DNA of 64,000 nt, taken from the NCBI GenBank assembly GCA_965229685.1, contig OZ245920.1, positions 2,852,001-2,916,000 on the forward strand. Direction: 5' to 3'. Positions 43,809-52,399 of the stretch are shown here, piece after piece. The translations under genes and the position numbers were made by a program. Origin of the DNA: Pacificispira sp033344895. Its GTDB lineage: Bacteria > Pseudomonadota > Alphaproteobacteria > UBA8366 > Aestuariispiraceae. Positions within the stretch are counted from its first letter, which is position 1, and each line of letters opens with the position of its first letter. Below the pieces are notes generated by a model. That model did no database searches, was not told where the DNA came from, and was given only the letters and a program-made list of their open reading frames with translations.

Positions 43809-44905
43809 CCAAACCGACGATGACTCCGACCCGACGCTCCCTCCTGACCGGCGGTGCCGCCATCGGCCTGGCGACCGCCGCAAGTGCCTTCCCCGCCCCC
43901 GCCATCGCGGACGGCGTTCGAAAATGGCGCATGTTGACCTCCTGGCCCAAGAACTCGCCCGGTCCAGGCCAGACCGCAGAGCGCCTGGCCAAACGCATAA
44001 CCGAAGCATCCGACGGCAAGATCGTGGTCAAGGTCTACGGTGCCGGTGAAGTGGTTTCCGGCTTTGAGGTCTTCGATGCCGTCAGTGGCGGCACTGCCGA
44101 AATGGCGCATACCGCCGCCGTCTACTGGACCGGCAAGACCGCGGCGTCGGCCTATTTCACCACCGTGCCTTTCGGCCTGACCTCCCGCGAGCATATGGCA
44201 TGGATCTATCACGGCGGCGGACAGGCACTTTGGGATCAGTTGTACGAGCCGTTCGGCATCAAGCCCTTCATGGCCGGCAATACCGGCATGCAGATGGGGG
44301 GGTGGTTCAAGAAACCCATCCGTTCCATCGACGATCTGCAGGGTCTGAAGGTTCGCATCGTCGGCTTCGGCGGCGACATCTATCGTCGCATGGGCGCGGC
44401 GCCGGTCTCCCTCCCCGCCTCCGACATCTTCACCAGCCTGGCATCGGGCGCCGTGGACGGCGCGGAATTTCTCGGCCCCTGGATCGACGAGGCCTTCGGC
44501 TTCTACAAGGCCGCGCCGTACTATGTCTGGCCGGGATTCAACAAGCCGAATGGTACCGGCGAATGCCTGATCGGAAAATCGCTGTATGACGAGCTGCCGG
44601 ACGCGCTGAAACAGATCGTCACGAATGCCTGCATGGCGGAGCACGCCTATGCCCTCGCCGAAGCCGACTGGAAGAATGCCGACGCTTTGGACCGGTTGGT
44701 CAGCGAACGGGGTGTGGAACTCATGGCCCTGCCGCAGGATCTTGTGGCCCGGGCGCGGAGCGAGGCCGATACCGTCATGAAGGAAGCGCTGGACGGCGCC
44801 CATCTCGGGCCGGAAATCCTGGAATCATATGCCGCGGCACAGCGCAAGGCACGACGCTGGGCGGAGGTCGGCACGGCCGCCTACCAGACCATGCGCGGCG
44901 CCTGA
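43805..44905 (+). CDS. TakP-like TRAP substrate-binding protein inside the thi operon
   Basis: A 366-residue periplasmic receptor of the DctP family. It has a Tat-type signal (PTRRSLLTGG, cleavage after PAPAIA) and then the TakP-like motifs W-x-M-x-T-x-WPKN, GAGEVVSGFEVFDAV, NTGMQMGGWF, VRIVGFGGDIY and PYYVWPGFNKP. TakP binds alpha-keto acids such as pyruvate with Na+. The ATG overlaps the thiD stop by 4 bp, and thiZ follows after 17 bp, so it is a true operon member. No DctQ/DctM membrane genes are in the window. Its ligand may be a thiamin precursor or a keto acid, a guess from position only. Confidence 0.92.
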   Translation: MTKPTMTPTRRSLLTGGAAIGLATAASAFPAPAIADGVRKWRMLTSWPKNSPGPGQTAERLAKRITEASDGKIVVKVYGAGEVVSGFEVFDAVSGGTAEMAHTAAVYWTGKTAASAYFTTVPFGLTSREHMAWIYHGGGQALWDQLYEPFGIKPFMAGNTGMQMGGWFKKPIRSIDDLQGLKVRIVGFGGDIYRRMGAAPVSLPASDIFTSLASGAVDGAEFLGPWIDEAFGFYKAAPYYVWPGFNKPNGTGECLIGKSLYDELPDALKQIVTNACMAEHAYALAEADWKNADALDRLVSERGVELMALPQDLVARARSEADTVMKEALDGAHLGPEILESYAAAQRKARRWAEVGTAAYQTMRGA

Positions 44906-44922
44906 CACCGGACCCGACCGTC

Positions 44923-45684
44923 ATGGCATCTCCCGGCATAACGGTTGAAGCGGCCGGCCTGTCCTTTGGCGGCCGCCCCGTCTTCAACGACCTTTCGCTG
45001 ACATTGTCGGGTGGATGCTGGACGGCGCTGCTGGGCCCAAGCGGTGTCGGAAAGTCCAGTCTGCTGCGTCTGATGGCGGGACTTCCGGCCGCAGACGGCG
45101 GCGAAATTCGGGGGAAGGTCTCGGCGACAGACGGGACGGAACTGACCGGCCGCATAGCCTACATGGCGCAGCGCGACCTCCTGCTGCCCTGGCGCAGCGT
45201 CGTCGACAATGTGCTTTTGGGGCTGCGTCTGCGCGGCACACAGATCGGACCTCAGGATCGCCATCGCGCGATGCATCTGCTGGATCAGGTCGGACTGGCG
45301 GATCGGTCCGAAGACAGGCCCGCATCCTTGTCGGGCGGAATGCGCCAACGCGTCGCGCTCGCCCGGACCCTGATGGAAGACCGACCCGTCGTCCTGATGG
45401 ACGAGCCCTTTTCCGCGCTGGACGCCCTGACACGGTTCCGGCTTCAGGAATCGGCGGCATCGCTGTTGCAGGATCGTACGGTGTTTCTTGTGACGCACGA
45501 TCCGATGGAGGCCTTGCGGCTGGCCGATCGCATCCTGATCCTGGCTGGTGAGCCGGCGCGGCTGCAGGAAACAGCGGCGCCGCCGAGCCCGGCAAGACCA
45601 AGAGATCCCGGCAGCGAGGTCATGGCCGCAAGGGCGGCGGAACTGACCCGTAACCTGGCGGGTCCGGGGGAGCGTGTGGCATGA
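44923..45684 (+). CDS. thiZ: ABC transporter ATP-binding protein for thiamin pyrimidine precursor (ThiZ-like)
   Basis: A 253-residue ATPase with Walker A GPSGVGKSS, Q-loop MAQRDLLLPWRSV, signature LSGGMRQRVALAR, Walker B VVLMDEPFSALD and H-loop VTHD. The LLPW Q-loop is typical of the nitrate/taurine/HMP group. Together with thiX and thiY it forms the ThiXYZ importer, predicted to take up formylaminopyrimidine or HMP. The stop overlaps the permease start by 4 bp. Confidence 0.9.
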   Translation: MASPGITVEAAGLSFGGRPVFNDLSLTLSGGCWTALLGPSGVGKSSLLRLMAGLPAADGGEIRGKVSATDGTELTGRIAYMAQRDLLLPWRSVVDNVLLGLRLRGTQIGPQDRHRAMHLLDQVGLADRSEDRPASLSGGMRQRVALARTLMEDRPVVLMDEPFSALDALTRFRLQESAASLLQDRTVFLVTHDPMEALRLADRILILAGEPARLQETAAPPSPARPRDPGSEVMAARAAELTRNLAGPGERVA

Positions 45685-46433
45685 CACGCCTCTTCCGCCT
45701 GTCCGTGACGACCGTCGGATTGCTGGCCGCCTGGTGGCTGCTGGTCTGGTTGACCGAGGCCCCGCCCTTCATGCTGCCCGATCCCGCACGGGTGATCGGG
45801 GTCCTGGTCGAGCGCTTCTGGTCGATCCTTCCCCATGCCGGCATTACCGGGGTGGAAATCCTGATCGGGCTCGCTCTGGGAACCATATTTGGCGGGGCAA
45901 GCGCCCTGCTTCTTGTCTCCGTCGCACCGGTCCGACGCTGGCTGATGCCGTTGCTGGTTGTCAGCCAGGCCCTGCCGGTCTTCGCACTGGCCCCGCTTCT
46001 GACACTCTGGTTCGGCTATGGTCTGGCCTCGAAGATCGCGATGGCGACGCTGATCATCTTCTTCCCGGTCACGGCCGCATTTTACGACGGTCTGCGCCGC
46101 ATCGATCCGGGCTGGCTCGATCTCGCCCGGGTGATGGGCGGCAGTCGCGCCACGACCCTTTTGCATCTGCGCCTGCCAGCCGCCCTGCCCGCCTTCGGCA
46201 GCGGCCTGAGGGTGGCAACCGCGGTCGCCCCGATCGGCGCCGTGGTTGGGGAATGGGTCGGGTCCTCCGCCGGGCTCGGCTATCTGATGCTGCATGCGAA
46301 TGGGCGCATGCAGACCGACCTGATGTTCGCTGCCCTGTTGGTCCTCGCCGTCATGGCGCTGACGCTCTACGCAGCGGTCGATGCGGGCGCCCGCGCCCTG
46401 ACCCGATGGCAGCCGGAGGACGGCTATGCCTGA
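45681..46433 (+). CDS. thiX: ABC transporter permease (ThiX-like)
   Basis: A 250-residue inner-membrane protein with about six helices in the BPD_transp_1 fold. The ATPase-contact EAA loop reads ARVMGGSRATTLLHLRLPAALP. The family is the SsuC/ThiX type. It lies between thiZ (4-bp overlap) and thiY (45-bp gap). Confidence 0.9.
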   Translation: MTRLFRLSVTTVGLLAAWWLLVWLTEAPPFMLPDPARVIGVLVERFWSILPHAGITGVEILIGLALGTIFGGASALLLVSVAPVRRWLMPLLVVSQALPVFALAPLLTLWFGYGLASKIAMATLIIFFPVTAAFYDGLRRIDPGWLDLARVMGGSRATTLLHLRLPAALPAFGSGLRVATAVAPIGAVVGEWVGSSAGLGYLMLHANGRMQTDLMFAALLVLAVMALTLYAAVDAGARALTRWQPEDGYA

Positions 46434-46478
46434 ACGCAAACAATGAACCGACAAACGAACCGATAAAGGAATGACCGG

Positions 46479-47447
46479 ATGAAACGCACCCTGATCGCCG
46501 CACTGTCCGCGGCCCTGTTGCTGGCCACAGCCCGTCCCGGCATGGCACAGGACAAGATGACCGTCCTGCTGGACTGGTTCGTCAATCCGGACCACGCGGC
46601 GCTGGTCGTCGCACGGGACAAGGGCTTCTTCGCGGATCAGGACCTGGAAGTCGAACTGATCGCACCTGCCGATCCGAACGACCCGCCGAAACTGGTCGCT
46701 GCCGGAAAGGCCGATGTGGCGGTATCCTATCAGCCGCAATTGCACATGATGGCCGATCAGGGCCTGCCGCTGGTGCGGGTCGGCACCCTGGTGGATCAGC
46801 CGCTGAACAGTCTTGTGGTTCTGGCCGACGGTCCGGTCAAATCCATTGCCGATCTGAAAGGTGCGCGGATCGGCTATTCCGTCGGCGGGTTCGAAGACGC
46901 CCTGCTGGGGGCGATGCTGAAGGAGGCCGGCCTGTCGCTGGACGACATCGAACTGATCAACGTCAACTGGTCGCTGTCGCCCTCCCTGATCGCCGGACAG
47001 ACCGATGCCGTGATCGGCGCCTTCCGCAATTTCGAACTGAACCAGATGGACATCGAAGGCCATCCGGGCCGCGCCTTCCTGCCCGAAGACCACGGCGTCC
47101 CGGCTTATGACGAATTGATTCTGCTGAGTTCCAGCCATGGCCGCGACGACCCGCGCCTGCCGCGCTTCCTGCGCGCACTCGAGGACGCGACGGCCTTCGT
47201 TCAGGAGAATCCGGCCGAGGCCTGGGAGGTGTTCATTGCCGCCTATCCCGATCTGGATGACGAACTGAACAGGCGCGCATGGAAGGACACGGTCCCGCTT
47301 CTCGCCGACAAACCCGCGAAACTGGATGCCAAGCGATACTACGATTTCGCAGCCTTCATGCTGGAATCCGGCCTGATCGAATCCAGCCCGGAGCTTCATG
47401 TCTATGCGGAGGAACTGCCGGTTCCCTGCAACTGCTCCGCCAACTGA
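46479..47447 (+). CDS. thiY: NMT1/THI5-like substrate-binding protein (ThiY)
   Basis: A 322-residue periplasmic receptor. Sec signal at 1-24 (LIAALSAALLLATARPGMAQ). The mature start KMTVLLDWFVNPDHAALVVARDKGFF and 'DVAVSYQPQLHMMADQGLPLVRVGTL' match the THI5/NMT1 domain, which in ThiY binds formylaminopyrimidine, a thiamin breakdown product. TenA follows immediately, which supports use of degraded thiamin. Confidence 0.92.
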   Translation: MKRTLIAALSAALLLATARPGMAQDKMTVLLDWFVNPDHAALVVARDKGFFADQDLEVELIAPADPNDPPKLVAAGKADVAVSYQPQLHMMADQGLPLVRVGTLVDQPLNSLVVLADGPVKSIADLKGARIGYSVGGFEDALLGAMLKEAGLSLDDIELINVNWSLSPSLIAGQTDAVIGAFRNFELNQMDIEGHPGRAFLPEDHGVPAYDELILLSSSHGRDDPRLPRFLRALEDATAFVQENPAEAWEVFIAAYPDLDDELNRRAWKDTVPLLADKPAKLDAKRYYDFAAFMLESGLIESSPELHVYAEELPVPCNCSAN

Positions 47448-47479
47448 TCTGCCAACTGATCCGCTTTTCGGAGGGAACC

Positions 47480-48145
47480 ATGCCTGATCTGTTCGACCGC
47501 CTGAAGGCGTCCTGTCCGAAAGACTGGGAGGCCTATACCCGCCACCCCTTCGTTCGGGGCATGGCGGACGGCACCCTGCCGGAACCGGCCTTCCGGTACT
47601 ATCTGGAGCAGGATTATCTGTTCCTGATCCAGTTCGCCCGCGCCTATGCCCTGGCCGGATACAAGGCGCGAACCGTGGAAGACCTGAAACGGGCAAAAGA
47701 CGGTATCGCGGCCATCATGGATGTGGAACTGAACCTGCATGTCGGGTTCTGCCGGAAATGGGGCATTGATCCGGCCGACCTGGAGAACCTTCCCGAAGAC
47801 CCGGCCAACATGGCCTATACACGCTATGTCCTGGAATGCGGCATGGCGGGCGATCTTTTGGACCTTCACGTGGCGCTGCTGCCCTGCATGCTGGGCTATG
47901 GCGAAATCGGTCCGGCACTGGATTCCGAAACGAAGGCACGGGGTGTCGACACGCCCTATGCCGACTGGATCGCGATGTATGCCGGATCCGACTATCAGGA
48001 CGCCTGTGCCGATGAACGCCGGTATATCGACCGCCTTGCAGGGCCCCAGCTGTCGGACACGCGCTTCGACGATCTGGCCCGGACCTTTCGCGACGCGACC
48101 CGGCTGGAAATCAAGTTCTGGCAGATGGGGCTGGACGCGGCCTGA
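47480..48145 (+). CDS. tenA: thiaminase II / aminopyrimidine aminohydrolase TenA
   Basis: A 221-residue all-helical enzyme that hydrolyses aminomethylpyrimidine from degraded thiamin to HMP. The active cysteine aligns with Cys136 (HVALLPCMLGYGEIG), and the C-terminal acid with Glu210 (RLEIKFWQM). FLEQDYLFL-type sequence (YLEQDYLFLIQFARAYA) is the TenA hallmark. GGAGGGAA is directly upstream. Last gene of the thi operon. Confidence 0.95.
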   Translation: MPDLFDRLKASCPKDWEAYTRHPFVRGMADGTLPEPAFRYYLEQDYLFLIQFARAYALAGYKARTVEDLKRAKDGIAAIMDVELNLHVGFCRKWGIDPADLENLPEDPANMAYTRYVLECGMAGDLLDLHVALLPCMLGYGEIGPALDSETKARGVDTPYADWIAMYAGSDYQDACADERRYIDRLAGPQLSDTRFDDLARTFRDATRLEIKFWQMGLDAA

Positions 48146-48166
48146 ACTCCGAAACGGGCGGCCCGG

Positions 48167-48835
48167 CTATTCGGTCTGGGTCGCCCGCGCGCGTTCCTTG
48201 GCAGCGCGCTTGCGGGCTCGGCGGGCATGCCGCGCCAGCATCTGACGGCGCTGCCGCTCCCGCAACTTGGCGAGAAACTTCAGGGTCAGGACATATCCCG
48301 CCCAGGTTCCGGCAACGGCCCAAGGGATGCAACCGACAAACAGCGGCACGCCCCAGGTTCGGAATATCTCGTGCGTATAGACCCAAAGCGATTCGACGAA
48401 AGTCGCATCCTTCGACAGGACACTTTCCACATGGGCCTGAAAGACATCGAAGCCCAGATCGGTGCTGTCGCCCATCATCAACCGCCCTGTCAGCAGGCAG
48501 AGATAGTAGTAGGCCGGGGCGGTCAGCACATTCGTCGGCCAGGTCCAGGCCAGCGCCACGATCAGATTGAATTTCCAACTGGGCTTCAGCCATTTGATGG
48601 CGGCCCAGAAAACAAGAATCATCGGCATCTGGATGCCGACCGTGGGCGTTAGTCCGAAGGCAAGCCCGATCGCCGTACCGCGCGCCGTCGGAACGCCGTT
48701 ATGGCGCCCTCGCGCAATCGGAATAACCAACTTGTACTGCAGAAGGCGCGCCAGACCGGTCAGCCGCTTCTTGCCGTTCGGCTGGGCAGCTTCCGTTTCC
48801 GGCTCGCTTGGGGGCGGCGTTTCTGTCTCGGCCAT
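48167..48835 (-). CDS. DUF2062 membrane protein
   Basis: A 222-residue inner-membrane protein with about three helices (TPTVGIQMPMILVFWAAIKW, WTWPTNVLTAPAYYYLCLL, 'VPLFVGCIPWAVAGTWAGYVLTL'). It matches DUF2062, of unknown function, sometimes linked to LPS or glycosyltransferase genes. The C-terminus is a strongly basic tail (RERQRRQMLARHARRARKR). Convergent with tenA, 21 bp between stops. Confidence 0.88.
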   Translation of the reverse strand: MAETETPPPSEPETEAAQPNGKKRLTGLARLLQYKLVIPIARGRHNGVPTARGTAIGLAFGLTPTVGIQMPMILVFWAAIKWLKPSWKFNLIVALAWTWPTNVLTAPAYYYLCLLTGRLMMGDSTDLGFDVFQAHVESVLSKDATFVESLWVYTHEIFRTWGVPLFVGCIPWAVAGTWAGYVLTLKFLAKLRERQRRQMLARHARRARKRAAKERARATQTE

Positions 48836-49047
48836 GCCTTTTGCGTTTGACTATGCGGACCAATTTGGGCGCACCATATCGCGTAATCGATGACAGGCAA
48901 CGGTGTTATCGACGCACCGCGCTCTGATATCGTGGTCGGCGGCATCGCGCGGAAAACCGGCGCCGATCTTCGATCGTGATCTCGCCCGATCGAAATGGTA
49001 TGACCTTTCCAGGTATCTCATACAGCGGAAATTTCCGGAGCAGCACC

Positions 49048-50445
49048 ATGGCCAGATCAGCAGAATCCAAGCACGCGGCGAACCCCGGCATCGGCATCCT
49101 GCAGCAACGGTTCGGCGACCGTGCCTCCACCTCGGCGGCCGTGCGCGAACAGCACGGCCACGGCGAAGGCTGGTTTCCCGGCGCACCGCCGGACCTGGTG
49201 ATCTTCGCCCATTCCACCGAGGAGGTGGCAGAAATCGCCAAGGTCTGTTCCGAGCACAAGATTCCGATGATCCCCTTCGGCACCGGCACGTCGCTTGAGG
49301 GCCATGTGGCGGCGCTGGAAGGCGGCGTGTCGATCGACGTTTCGCAGATGAATGCAGTGCTGGAAGTCAACAATGAAGACCTGGATTGCCGCGTCCAGGC
49401 GGGTGTGACGCGCAAGCAGCTGAACGAATACCTGCGCGACACCGGCCTGTTCTTCCCGATTGATCCCGGGGCGGACGCGTCGCTGGGCGGCATGGCGTCG
49501 ACCCGTGCTTCGGGGACCAACGCCGTGCGCTACGGCACCATGCGCGAAAATGTTCTGGGCCTGACGGTGGTCATGGCCGACGGCCGCATCATCAAGACCG
49601 GCGGTCGGGCCCGTAAGTCCGCTGCGGGATACGATCTGACCCGGATTTTTGTCGGCGCCGAAGGCACGCTGGGCATCATCACCGAAGTGCAGCTGCGCCT
49701 GTACGGCATTCCGGAGGCCGTCACCTCCGCCGTTTGTCAGTACCCGGACCTGGAAAGCGCGGTGAACACCGTCATTCTGACGATCCAGTCGGGTATTCCG
49801 GTGGCCCGGATCGAGCTGCTGGACGATGTTCAGATGGGCGCCTGCATCGACTATTCGAAACTGGATGGGTTCGAACGGAAGGTGACCCTGTTCTTCGAGT
49901 TTCACGGCTCGGAGGCGTCCACGGCCGAACAGGCCGAACAGGTTCAGGCCCTGTCCGACGAATTTGGCGGCAGCGCCTTCCGGTGGACGAGTCAGGCGGA
50001 GGAGCGCACGAAACTGTGGGAGGCCCGTCACAACGCCTTCTATGCGGCCTGCGCCGCCGCGCCGGGCAAGAAGGGCATGGCGACCGATGCCTGCGTGCCG
50101 ATTTCGAAACTGGCCGACTGCATTCTGGATACCAAGCGGGACATCCAGGATTCCGGCATCTATGCACCGATCGTCGGTCATGTCGGGGACGGCAACTATC
50201 ATCTGTGCCTGATGTTTGACCCCGATGACGCGGACGAGTTGAAGCGCGCCAAGGATATGGTTGAGCGGCTGAATCAGCGCGCCATCGCCTATGGCGGAAC
50301 CTGTACCGGCGAACACGGCATCGGCTACGGCAAGAAGCATTTCCTGACCGCGGAACACGGTGAGGCGGTGGCCGTCATGCGTCAGTTGAAGCAGGCTTTC
50401 GATCCGGACAACCTGATGAACCCGGGAAAGATTCTGAGCGCCTGA
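49048..50445 (+). CDS. FAD-linked D-2-hydroxyacid (D-lactate/glycolate) dehydrogenase
   Basis: A 465-residue VAO/PCMH-type flavoenzyme of the D-lactate dehydrogenase (cytochrome) / GlcD group. The FAD pyrophosphate loop is IPFGTGTSLEGH; LGGMASTRASGTNAVRYGTMRENVLGL and GAEGTLGIITEV follow. The C-terminal domain has HVGDGNYH (metal histidines) and CTGEHGIGYGKKHFL. It oxidises a D-2-hydroxyacid and passes electrons to cytochrome c or quinone. The start at 49048 has CCGGAG upstream. Its last 71 bp overlap the end of the convergent MFS gene. Confidence 0.92.
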   Translation: MARSAESKHAANPGIGILQQRFGDRASTSAAVREQHGHGEGWFPGAPPDLVIFAHSTEEVAEIAKVCSEHKIPMIPFGTGTSLEGHVAALEGGVSIDVSQMNAVLEVNNEDLDCRVQAGVTRKQLNEYLRDTGLFFPIDPGADASLGGMASTRASGTNAVRYGTMRENVLGLTVVMADGRIIKTGGRARKSAAGYDLTRIFVGAEGTLGIITEVQLRLYGIPEAVTSAVCQYPDLESAVNTVILTIQSGIPVARIELLDDVQMGACIDYSKLDGFERKVTLFFEFHGSEASTAEQAEQVQALSDEFGGSAFRWTSQAEERTKLWEARHNAFYAACAAAPGKKGMATDACVPISKLADCILDTKRDIQDSGIYAPIVGHVGDGNYHLCLMFDPDDADELKRAKDMVERLNQRAIAYGGTCTGEHGIGYGKKHFLTAEHGEAVAVMRQLKQAFDPDNLMNPGKILSA

Positions 50446-51664
50446 TTGCGAAGACGGCCCGGTCGAGCCGCGCAAAAACAATTACACAGAGTGCTGCCAC
50501 ACCAGTCAGACCAGCCACCAGGAAGGCGACCGATGGCCAGCCGAATGTGGTCGCGAGGCCCCCGGCCAGCGGCGGCCCGACCAGCAGGCCGATATTGTTG
50601 CCCTGCATGATCAATCCCATGGTGGCCCCGACCAGCGATCCGCCGCCCGATCCCCCGGGCGCGAAACGTGGCGCGGCGTCAAAGAGGACGACCGGAACCA
50701 CGCCACCGACCAACGCAAACAGAATGCAGAGGATCAAGGCCGGTAGCGCCGGCAGCGGCATCCAGAAGAAAAGACATCCCGTTACCGCCATTACGGCGAA
50801 TCCGGCAATCAGGATATGCGCCGGCGGCGCAGTCCCCCTGAGCATCCTTCCACAGGCGAGGTTCCCGACAATGCCGGACGCTATCGTCAGTCCGGCGACC
50901 GGTCCCGCAAGCTCAGGCCCCAAGGCCAGCCGCTCCGACAGGAGGGACGGAAGAAAGCCGAACACTGCAAAGAACAGGGCCGCGTAGATAGAGAATATTA
51001 CAGCAAGCAGAAGGGGAGGCCCGGTCCGCAACGCGGCTGCAAGATCCGCCAGGATCGATCTCTCAATCCCCGGAACCTGAACCACGGCTGGTGGGCTGGG
51101 TATGGTCGCCGCCACAATTACCGCATAGGCACCGAGCAGCGCTGCATTGCCGAGCCACAGGTCGCGCCAGGATATTGCCGACAGCAGCGGGGTCGCCGCC
51201 ATGATCAGGGCGAGCCCGACCGGCATGAAGGTCGCCCACAGCGCCATCGCACCGTTCAACCGGCCCGGCGGCGCCAGACGAGCGATCATGGCCGGCGCAG
51301 CCACGACCACCGCCAGAAATCCAAGTCCCTCCAGAACCCTGGCCGCCAGCAGAACCGATTCCTCCGGCGCCAATCCGCCGATCGCCGCCCCCAGTGCCTG
51401 CAAGACGAGGCCGGCAATCGCCATCCGACGGTCACCGATCCTGTCGACCGCCATTCCGATGGCGGCACCGCCCAGGGCGCCGATCAACGCAAAGACGGAA
51501 AGAATCATGGATGCCGTGCCAATATCCAGCATCAGATCTGCGCGGATTTCGTCCATTGCGGCCGTTGCCTTGCCGACCTGGATGGCGGACACCACGCCAG
51601 CGCCGACGATGACGGCAACCGCGCCCCATCCCCTGTGCGCGCCGCCCTGCTCCACTCGGTCCAT
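50375..51664 (-). CDS. MFS transporter, CynX/NimT-like
   Basis: A 429-residue inner-membrane protein with about twelve helices. MFS loops are visible as AVDRIGDRRMAIAG and ARVLEGLGFLAVV, and the overall pattern resembles the cyanate/nitroimidazole (CynX/NimT) group. The substrate is unknown. The ATG at 51664 overlaps the wrbA stop (TGATG). The last 24 residues are encoded antisense to the flavoenzyme gene and look non-conserved, so the true C-terminus may be functionally dispensable. Confidence 0.85.
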   Translation of the reverse strand: MDRVEQGGAHRGWGAVAVIVGAGVVSAIQVGKATAAMDEIRADLMLDIGTASMILSVFALIGALGGAAIGMAVDRIGDRRMAIAGLVLQALGAAIGGLAPEESVLLAARVLEGLGFLAVVVAAPAMIARLAPPGRLNGAMALWATFMPVGLALIMAATPLLSAISWRDLWLGNAALLGAYAVIVAATIPSPPAVVQVPGIERSILADLAAALRTGPPLLLAVIFSIYAALFFAVFGFLPSLLSERLALGPELAGPVAGLTIASGIVGNLACGRMLRGTAPPAHILIAGFAVMAVTGCLFFWMPLPALPALILCILFALVGGVVPVVLFDAAPRFAPGGSGGGSLVGATMGLIMQGNNIGLLVGPPLAGGLATTFGWPSVAFLVAGLTGVAALCVIVFARLDRAVFAIRRSESFPGSSGCPDRKPASTDA

Positions 51665-52299
51665 CAAGCCGCTTCCGGTTCGGGAAGGAACGACCCGGCG
51701 CGAAGCGCCGCGGCGACCCTGGCAATATGCCGGCCCTGAAAGAATGCGCCGTCCAGTTCGTTATCGCTGGGCCGCCGGTCTCCCCCCTGCCCGTCATCGG
51801 CCATCGTCGTCGCCCCGTAGGGCGAACCACCGGTGATTTCATCCATGCGGGATTGCCCCTTGAAGGTATAGGGCAGTCCAACCACCACCATGCCGAGATG
51901 CATCAGCACGATATGCGTCGACAGGATCGTGCTTTCCTGACCGCCATGCTGGCTGCCCGTCGAGGTGAAGACCCCGCCCGCCTTTCCGACAAACCGATCC
52001 GAGAACCAAAGCCCGCCCATCTGATCGAAGAAGTTCTTCATCTGACTGGCCATGTTCCCGAACCGCGTCGGCGTGCCGAAGAGAATGGCGTCATACTCCG
52101 GCAGTTCATCGATCCGGCAGACCGGAACATCATCCTCGGTCACATAGCCGGCCTTTACCGCAACCTCGGGCGGCACGAGTTCAGGCACCCGGCGTAGGGC
52201 GACTTCGGCCCCTGCGTCCCGTGCACCATCGGCGGCATGTCGGGCCATCTGTGCGATGTGACCGTAGGAAGAATAGTAAAGTACCAGGACACGGGTCAT
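51664..52299 (-). CDS. wrbA: NAD(P)H:quinone oxidoreductase WrbA type IV
   Basis: A 211-residue flavodoxin-like FMN enzyme that reduces quinones by two electrons. FMN-binding segments are LVLYYSSYGHIAQMA (phosphate loop), GTPTRFGNMASQMKNF and STGSQHGGQEST. 'YGATTMADDGQGGDRRPSDNEL' is conserved in WrbA. The start at 52299 has GGAGGCAACTC upstream. It is coupled to the MFS gene and divergent from a LysR gene, a likely regulator of the pair. Confidence 0.95.
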   Translation of the reverse strand: MTRVLVLYYSSYGHIAQMARHAADGARDAGAEVALRRVPELVPPEVAVKAGYVTEDDVPVCRIDELPEYDAILFGTPTRFGNMASQMKNFFDQMGGLWFSDRFVGKAGGVFTSTGSQHGGQESTILSTHIVLMHLGMVVVGLPYTFKGQSRMDEITGGSPYGATTMADDGQGGDRRPSDNELDGAFFQGRHIARVAAALRAGSFLPEPEAA

Positions 52300-52350
52300 T
52301 GAGTTGCCTCCGTTTGCGATGATCGACGGCATAGATGGCACTCAGTATCA

Positions 52351-52398
52351 ATCTATTGAACTGTTGTAATTTTGATCAAATTGATCGATTTAATAGAT
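52351..52398. promoter_or_regulatory. AT-rich palindromic control region between wrbA and lysR
   Basis: ATCTATT (52351-52357) and AATAGAT (52392-52398) are perfect inverted arms, 34 bp apart. Between them are TTGATCAA (52372-52379) and TTGATCGA (52381-52388). LysR regulators commonly bind T-N11-A palindromes in such divergent gaps. Confidence 0.45.
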
Positions 52399-52399
52399 C

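Noticed and set aside
45444..47696. 750-codon minus-strand frame across thiX, thiY and tenA
   Set aside because: Antisense to three recognisable thiamin genes; composition is Gln/Gly/Arg-rich shadow sequence.
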